NCBI GenBank assembly: GCA_019310865.1
Contig: JAFDDL010000072.1
Coordinates: 1 to 11,103 of the forward strand
Length of the DNA: 11,103 nucleotides
Reading direction: 5' to 3'
Source of the DNA: Deltaproteobacteria bacterium
Lineage (GTDB): Bacteria > Desulfobacterota > Desulfobacteria > Desulfobacterales > JAFDDL01
Below, one piece after another: positions 6,638-11,103 of this stretch. The position numbers and the translations under genes were made by a program. The notes under the pieces were generated by a model. That model did no database searches, was not told where the DNA came from, and worked only from the letters and a program-made list of their open reading frames with translations. Position 1 is the first letter of the stretch; every line of letters begins with the position of its first letter.

Positions 6638-6644
6638 GTTTATC

Positions 6645-6875
6645 GTGAAAGAACTTGTTCACAAGATTGTTACGGCATTGGTGGATCATCCCGAACAGAT
6701 TTCGATCAATGAAATTCAAAGTGTTCAAAGTATCGTAATCGAGCTGAAAGTTGCCAAGGAAGATTTGGGGAAAGTGATCGGAAAACAGGGACGCAATGCC
6801 CAGGCATTGCGGACCATTCTGGGTGCAGCCTCCAAAAAGATGCAAAAACACGCGGTCCTGGAAATTATCGAGTGA
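6645..6875 (+). CDS. khpA: KH-domain RNA-binding protein KhpA
   Basis: Small single-stranded-RNA-binding protein. In Gram-positive bacteria KhpA dimerises with KhpB and affects cell division and sRNA-dependent regulation; in other phyla it is usually linked to ribosome biogenesis by gene context. From the GTG at 6645 the product is 76 residues, the normal family size. The type II KH fold is evident: N-terminal helix KELVHKIVTALVDHPE, strand VIELKVAKEDLGKVIG, and the GxxG nucleic-acid loop in VIGKQGRNAQALRTIL, followed by the helix and the closing HAVLEIIE strand. In most genomes this gene sits between rpsP and rimM. Here neither is adjacent: an unrelated ATPase lies upstream on the other strand and uvrA converges downstream after 13 bp, so it is probably transcribed alone from its own promoter. 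Confidence 0.95.
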   Translation: MKELVHKIVTALVDHPEQISINEIQSVQSIVIELKVAKEDLGKVIGKQGRNAQALRTILGAASKKMQKHAVLEIIE

Positions 6876-6888
6876 TACGTGCTGCAGG

Positions 6889-9800
6889 TCAACAGCTCGA
6901 GCGTTTCAAATGCGCCCATTTCCGCAGGGATCCTATCGTGGGGGATTGGTTTGACGAATCGACCAATTCCTTCGGGGATCCCGTTGCAACGATTTTACCC
7001 CCCTTGAAACCGCCTTCCGGGCCCAGATCGATGATATAATCGGTTGCCAGAACAAAGGACATGTTGTGTTCGACGGCGATCACCGTGTTGCCCCGGTCAA
7101 CCAGTTTCTGAAGCACGCCCACCAATCTTTGAACATCATCCGGATGAAGACCGGTTGTGGGTTCATCCAAAACGTAAACCGTGTGGCCGTTGTTGGATTT
7201 TACCAGCTGGCGCGCCAGCTTGATGCGTTGGGCTTCGCCGCCGGATAGCGTCGGGCTGGGCTGGCCCAGTTTTAAATACCCCAAACCGATCTCGCAGATC
7301 AATTCCATGGCGCGGCGAATGGTCGGCACGGCTGAAAAGAAGTCGGAAGCCTCATCAAAGGTCAATTCCAAAACCTGTGCTATGGTCAACCCCCGGTATC
7401 GAACCGATAACGTCTCCGTGTTAAAGCGGGCGCCTCCGCACACATCACAGGGTACATAGACATCCGGCAGGAAACTCATGGCGACCTTCGGCCGGCCCTG
7501 CCCCTTGCAGTTTTCACAGCGTCCGCCCACCACATTGAAAGAGAATCGGCCCGGCTCGAATCCTTTGACACGCGCCTCGGGAACCTGGGAAAATAAATTC
7601 CGAATATCCGTTAAAAACCCCACATAGGACGCCGGGACGGACCGGGGCGTCTTTCCGATGGGGCTGTGATCCACTTCAAGTATGCGACCGATTTGCTCCC
7701 AGCCTTTCATTTTTCGGTATCTTCCTGCCGGATCCGTTCGGTTAAGCAGCTTGTTTTGAACCACTTGAAACAAGGTATGCTTGACCAGAGTCGATTTTCC
7801 AGAGCCGGACACGCCGGTGACCGCCATCAGGACACCCAGGGGAAATTCAACATCAATTTTTTTCAGGTTGTTTGCCGATGCCCCGCTCACGGTCACCTTT
7901 GGCGCCCTTTTGTAATTGCGCAGCCGAGAGCCGTTTCCATGGGGTTGCGCATCGATCCAGGCTGCGGTGGTGGAGCGCTTCACCTGTTTGATTTCGGACG
8001 GTTTTCCCATGGCCACGACTTCACCGCCATGTTGCCCGCCACCGGGCCCCAAATCAATCACCAGATCGGCGCTTCGGATGGTCTCCTCGTCGTGTTCAAC
8101 AACCAGAACGGTGTTACCCCGATCGCGAAGCGTCCGCAGCGCAGACAGCAGCAGATCATTGTCCCGGGGGTGCAGTCCGATGGTGGGCTCGTCCAGGACA
8201 TAGAGGGCCCCGGTCAGATTTGACCCAAGCTGTGCGGCCAGACGAACCCGCTGGGCCTCACCGCCTGACAAGGTGTCCCCCGCTCGATCCAGAGACAAAT
8301 ATCCAAGGCCGAGTCGGACCAGAAACAACAACCGGGTTGTTATCTCCGTTATCAAGGGATGAAAAATCGGCGCCTGGTGCCTGGGAAAAGACCAATTCTT
8401 GACAAGGGGCAGCAGGTCACCTGCCGCCATCCGAACAAGATCCCACAGGGTGTGTTGCTTGATCCGAATGGCCAAGGCCTCTTTTCTAAGTCGGCTGCCG
8501 CCGCATTCCGAACACGGTATGATGCCGGATGCACCATCTTGCTCTTTTCGGCCCAAGCCGTTGCATTTCGGGCAAGCACCCTGGGGGCTGTTAAAAGAAA
8601 ATAACTTGGGATCCGCAGGCTCCACGCCAATACCACATGCCGGGCAAATCCCATGAAGGCTGTAGAATGCCTCCTCACCCTTTTTGTTCAGCACCAGCAC
8701 CACACCCCTGGCGGTATTCAACGCTGCATCGATGACACCACCCGGATCGGGATCGGACAATCGTCCGGACAATCGTCCCATGACGAACTCGATGTTGTGG
8801 GGATGGTAGCGGCTGAGAGACATGCCGTTTTTAAGGGTAACGATTTTCCCGTCGATCCGAGCCCGGCGAATCCCCTTCTTGAATGCGCCGGCAAGCAAAT
8901 CCTTATGATACCCTTTACGACCGTATACCTGAGGGGCCAGGATCATCGCATTGGATGCGGAATGTCGGAGACCAATGGCATCAACGAGCGATGCCCGAGA
9001 CTGGGTTTCCAGGGGCCGCTCACACGCCATGCAGTGGGGTGTTCCGAGTTTGGCAAACATCAGTCGTAGAAAATGGTATACTTCCGTCAACGTTGCCACT
9101 GTCGAACGCCGGCCGGCATGACTGATTCGTTGCTCGATGGCCACAGACGGTGGCAGCCCGGTCACAAAATCGACATCCGGACGTTCCAGTACACCGACGT
9201 ATTGCCGTACGTAGGGCGTCAGGCTTTCCAGGTAGCGTCGCTGGCCTTCGGCAAAGAGAATATCAAAGGCCAAGGTCGACTTGCCGGAACCCGATACCCC
9301 GGTCACCACCACCAGATGTGATCGGGGAATGGACAGGTCGATGTTTTTCAGATTATGCTCCCGGTCGCCCTGAATGCCGATTGCCGGCAACATCGCCTCC
9401 TCGGATTCGCAAATGCCGGTTCGACTCTTGCGCCGATTGGTAAAAATCGTTTTGTTCCCCAGGGCTTTTTTTAAAAATTGGCCCGTATACGATGTCCCAT
9501 GAGCGGCCACGGTCTCCGGCGTGCCTTCAACCACGATTTGTCCACCGTCATCGCCGCCTTCCGGACCCAGATCGATGACCCAGTCTGCGGTTTTGATGAC
9601 ATCCATATTGTGTTCGATCACCAAAACCGTGTCACCGCGATCCACGAGACGCGTCAGCGCCCTGAGTAACACTTCGATATCCGCCGGATGCAAACCAGTG
9701 GTCGGTTCGTCGAATATGAACAGGCAATTAGAACTCGCCGCTTCTTTCAAGTGCTTTGAAAGCTTCAGGCGCTGAGCCTCACCGCCGGAAAGGGTATTGA

Positions 9801-11103
9801 GTGGCTGGCCCAATCGCATGTAACCAAGTCCGACGCTGTCCGCCGGCAAAAGTGCTGAAACGATGGCGGCCTGATCATGAAAAAAGACCAGGGCTTCCTG
9901 AACGGTCAGTTCCAGGATATCGCCAATATCCTTGCCCGCATATCGAATGGCCAGGGTCTCGCTTTTGAACCGCCGTCCATTGCAATCCGGACAGGGAACG
10001 AAAACATCGGATAAAAATTGCATCTCAACCCGTTCGTATCCATCCCCACGACAGGTTTCGCACCGACCCCCGGGAACGTTAAAGGAAAAAAAACCCGGTC
10101 CAAGCTCTCGTTTTCGGGCTTCGGGGGTGGCGGCGAATAGCTTTCGAACCGAATCCATGGCCTTGGTGTATGTGAGCAGGTTGGCCCGAGATGTTCGGCC
10201 GATGGGATGTTGGTCGACCATCACCGCATCATCGATTTTGATAAGCCCGGCCAGGGACCCGTGTCGACCCGGTTTCCCCTGGGGATCATTTTTACCACGC
10301 TTTACGGCCTTATAAAGAATATCCTGGGCCAGCGTCGATTTGCCGGATCCGGACACCCCGGTGAGGCAGACAAAAAGCCCCAGTGGAATGCGGGCCGTAA
10401 TTCCCTTTAAGTTATTCTCTTTGGCATTGCGGATGGCGAGAAATCGGCCTTTCTTGGGGCTTCGCCGGCTCTCAGGCACCGCGATGCGCCGCTTGCCCCT
10501 CAGGTACTGTCCGGTGAGTGATTGCTTGACCTGCCGGGTGGGTCCAAAATAGATGACCTCGCCACCCTTTTCCCCGGCTTCGGGCCCCAGATCGAGCAGA
10601 TAATCGGTTTGCTTGATTATCTCCGGATCGTGTTCCACCACCACCACCGTGTTGGACAGATCCCTGAGTTTTTGAAGAATGCGGACCAATCGATGGCTGT
10701 CCCGGGGATGCAGTCCGATACTTGGCTCATCTAAAACATAGAGCGTGTTGACCAGCGAGGCCCCCAGCGAAGAAGCCAGGGCCACTCGCTGGACTTCGCC
10801 GCCGGAAAGGGTGCGGGACTGGCGATCCAGGGTCAGATATCCCACGCCCAGGTCGAGCAGACACTGAAGGTGGTTTTTCACTTCCGCCAATACCATCCCG
10901 GTTGCCTCATCGGTTTGTGAGATTTTCACCTCGTTAAAAAAAGTTGCCGCGCTGCGGACATTCAGGGCGTAAACCTGCGCGATGGTTCGCTCGCCGATCC
11001 GATACAGAAGCGGCTCTTGCTTGAAGCGCGTCCCGTCACAAGTCGCGCAGATGTCGTAACTGCGATACCGTGAGAGAAATACCCGGACGTGCATTTTATA
11101 GGT
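6889..11103 (-). CDS. uvrA: Double-length (tandem) UvrA excinuclease ABC subunit A, 5' end outside window
   Basis: DNA-damage recognition ATPase of nucleotide excision repair; UvrA scans DNA, loads UvrB and dissociates. A normal UvrA has about 940 residues and two ABC ATPase domains. Here 1404 residues are visible and the frame continues past the right edge. Numbering from the Met at 11092-11094: first unit, signature LSGGEVQ at 96-102 and Walker [12 protein letters not shown] at 119-129 (end of NBD-I); then NBD-II with Walker [10 protein letters not shown] 246-254, zinc cysteines CETC 345-348 and CPDC 368-371, LSGGEAQ 435-441, [10 protein letters not shown] 460-469. After a junction around 545-570 a complete second unit follows: Walker A 599-607, [17 protein letters not shown], UvrB-binding region with [13 protein letters not shown] and ARIDG, zinc CxxC pairs, LSGGEAQ 942-948, Walker A 1094-1102, CENC/CDVC 1193-1219, LSGGEAQ 1283-1289, [11 protein letters not shown] 1307-1317. 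All visible ATPase motifs look intact. Expected total is about 1850-1900 residues. The internal Met is not the start: family sequence (TYK) continues to the edge. Confidence 0.95.
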   Translation of the reverse strand, partial: TYKMHVRVFLSRYRSYDICATCDGTRFKQEPLLYRIGERTIAQVYALNVRSAATFFNEVKISQTDEATGMVLAEVKNHLQCLLDLGVGYLTLDRQSRTLSGGEVQRVALASSLGASLVNTLYVLDEPSIGLHPRDSHRLVRILQKLRDLSNTVVVVEHDPEIIKQTDYLLDLGPEAGEKGGEVIYFGPTRQVKQSLTGQYLRGKRRIAVPESRRSPKKGRFLAIRNAKENNLKGITARIPLGLFVCLTGVSGSGKSTLAQDILYKAVKRGKNDPQGKPGRHGSLAGLIKIDDAVMVDQHPIGRTSRANLLTYTKAMDSVRKLFAATPEARKRELGPGFFSFNVPGGRCETCRGDGYERVEMQFLSDVFVPCPDCNGRRFKSETLAIRYAGKDIGDILELTVQEALVFFHDQAAIVSALLPADSVGLGYMRLGQPLNTLSGGEAQRLKLSKHLKEAASSNCLFIFDEPTTGLHPADIEVLLRALTRLVDRGDTVLVIEHNMDVIKTADWVIDLGPEGGDDGGQIVVEGTPETVAAHGTSYTGQFLKKALGNKTIFTNRRKSRTGICESEEAMLPAIGIQGDREHNLKNIDLSIPRSHLVVVTGVSGSGKSTLAFDILFAEGQRRYLESLTPYVRQYVGVLERPDVDFVTGLPPSVAIEQRISHAGRRSTVATLTEVYHFLRLMFAKLGTPHCMACERPLETQSRASLVDAIGLRHSASNAMILAPQVYGRKGYHKDLLAGAFKKGIRRARIDGKIVTLKNGMSLSRYHPHNIEFVMGRLSGRLSDPDPGGVIDAALNTARGVVLVLNKKGEEAFYSLHGICPACGIGVEPADPKLFSFNSPQGACPKCNGLGRKEQDGASGIIPCSECGGSRLRKEALAIRIKQHTLWDLVRMAAGDLLPLVKNWSFPRHQAPIFHPLITEITTRLLFLVRLGLGYLSLDRAGDTLSGGEAQRVRLAAQLGSNLTGALYVLDEPTIGLHPRDNDLLLSALRTLRDRGNTVLVVEHDEETIRSADLVIDLGPGGGQHGGEVVAMGKPSEIKQVKRSTTAAWIDAQPHGNGSRLRNYKRAPKVTVSGASANNLKKIDVEFPLGVLMAVTGVSGSGKSTLVKHTLFQVVQNKLLNRTDPAGRYRKMKGWEQIGRILEVDHSPIGKTPRSVPASYVGFLTDIRNLFSQVPEARVKGFEPGRFSFNVVGGRCENCKGQGRPKVAMSFLPDVYVPCDVCGGARFNTETLSVRYRGLTIAQVLELTFDEASDFFSAVPTIRRAMELICEIGLGYLKLGQPSPTLSGGEAQRIKLARQLVKSNNGHTVYVLDEPTTGLHPDDVQRLVGVLQKLVDRGNTVIAVEHNMSFVLATDYIIDLGPEGGFKGGKIVATGSPKELVDSSNQSPTIGSLRKWAHLKRSSC

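Larger units (their letters stand above)
6138..6644. other. 507-bp gene-free region between the divergent AAA_14 and khpA genes
   Basis: I find no convincing gene here. The left third (to about 6305) is AT-rich and holds the likely AAA_14 promoter with overlapping inverted repeats. The middle (about 6306-6430) shows nothing recognisable. The right part holds a candidate khpA promoter (6433-6461) and what would be an approximately 175-nt khpA leader. No tRNA, transposase remnant or rpsP remnant is identifiable. Confidence 0.6.

Noticed and set aside
7666..8223. 185-codon + strand open frame inside uvrA
   Set aside because: Antisense to strongly conserved UvrA coding sequence; long antisense frames are expected from its codon composition and the product has no family features.

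Overview
The window reads as a chromosomal stretch of a mid-GC Gram-negative bacterium. My best guess is a Desulfobacterota (Desulfobacterales-like) genome. This rests on the overall character of the genes: a fused MsrA-MsrB, a stand-alone KhpA, a double-length UvrA, and intergenic repeats of a style I associate with that group. It is an inference, because no marker gene here is decisive.

Layout, left to right. (1) Positions 3-569 (+) hold the 3' end of a fused methionine sulfoxide reductase (MsrA tail plus a whole MsrB domain). It is cut by the left window edge and meets a THUMP-type RNA methyltransferase (566-1714, -) head-on, with stop codons overlapping in a TTAA. (2) The divergent gap 1715-2023 is largely filled by a long imperfect inverted repeat (1728-1885), followed by glucose-6-phosphate isomerase (2024-3661, +). 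(3) Positions 3662-6644 form a visibly more AT-rich accessory stretch. It carries a type II toxin-antitoxin pair on the minus strand (RHH-DUF433 antitoxin, 4099-4524; DUF5615 PIN-like toxin, 3740-4102), a degenerate intergenic repeat, an AAA_14/DUF4143 ATPase (4752-6137, -), and an approximately 500-bp gene-free region with promoter-like sites. (4) The RNA-binding KH protein KhpA (6645-6875, +) converges, 13 bp apart, on the 3' end of a very long UvrA (6889 to the right edge, -). The visible 1404 residues carry three and a half of the four nucleotide-binding domains of what must be two UvrA units fused in tandem.

How the parts relate: MsrAB (protein repair), UvrA (nucleotide excision repair), Pgi (central carbon metabolism), the rRNA methyltransferase and KhpA are housekeeping functions and do not form one operon. 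Strand changes occur at nearly every gene. The only clear co-transcribed unit is the antitoxin-toxin pair, with a GTGA start/stop overlap and a near-consensus sigma-70 promoter. I see no tRNA, rRNA, CRISPR array, transposase or convincing rho-independent terminator. No wholly new system is evident. The most unusual items are the tandem UvrA, the 158-bp palindromic element, and the accessory island between pgi and khpA.
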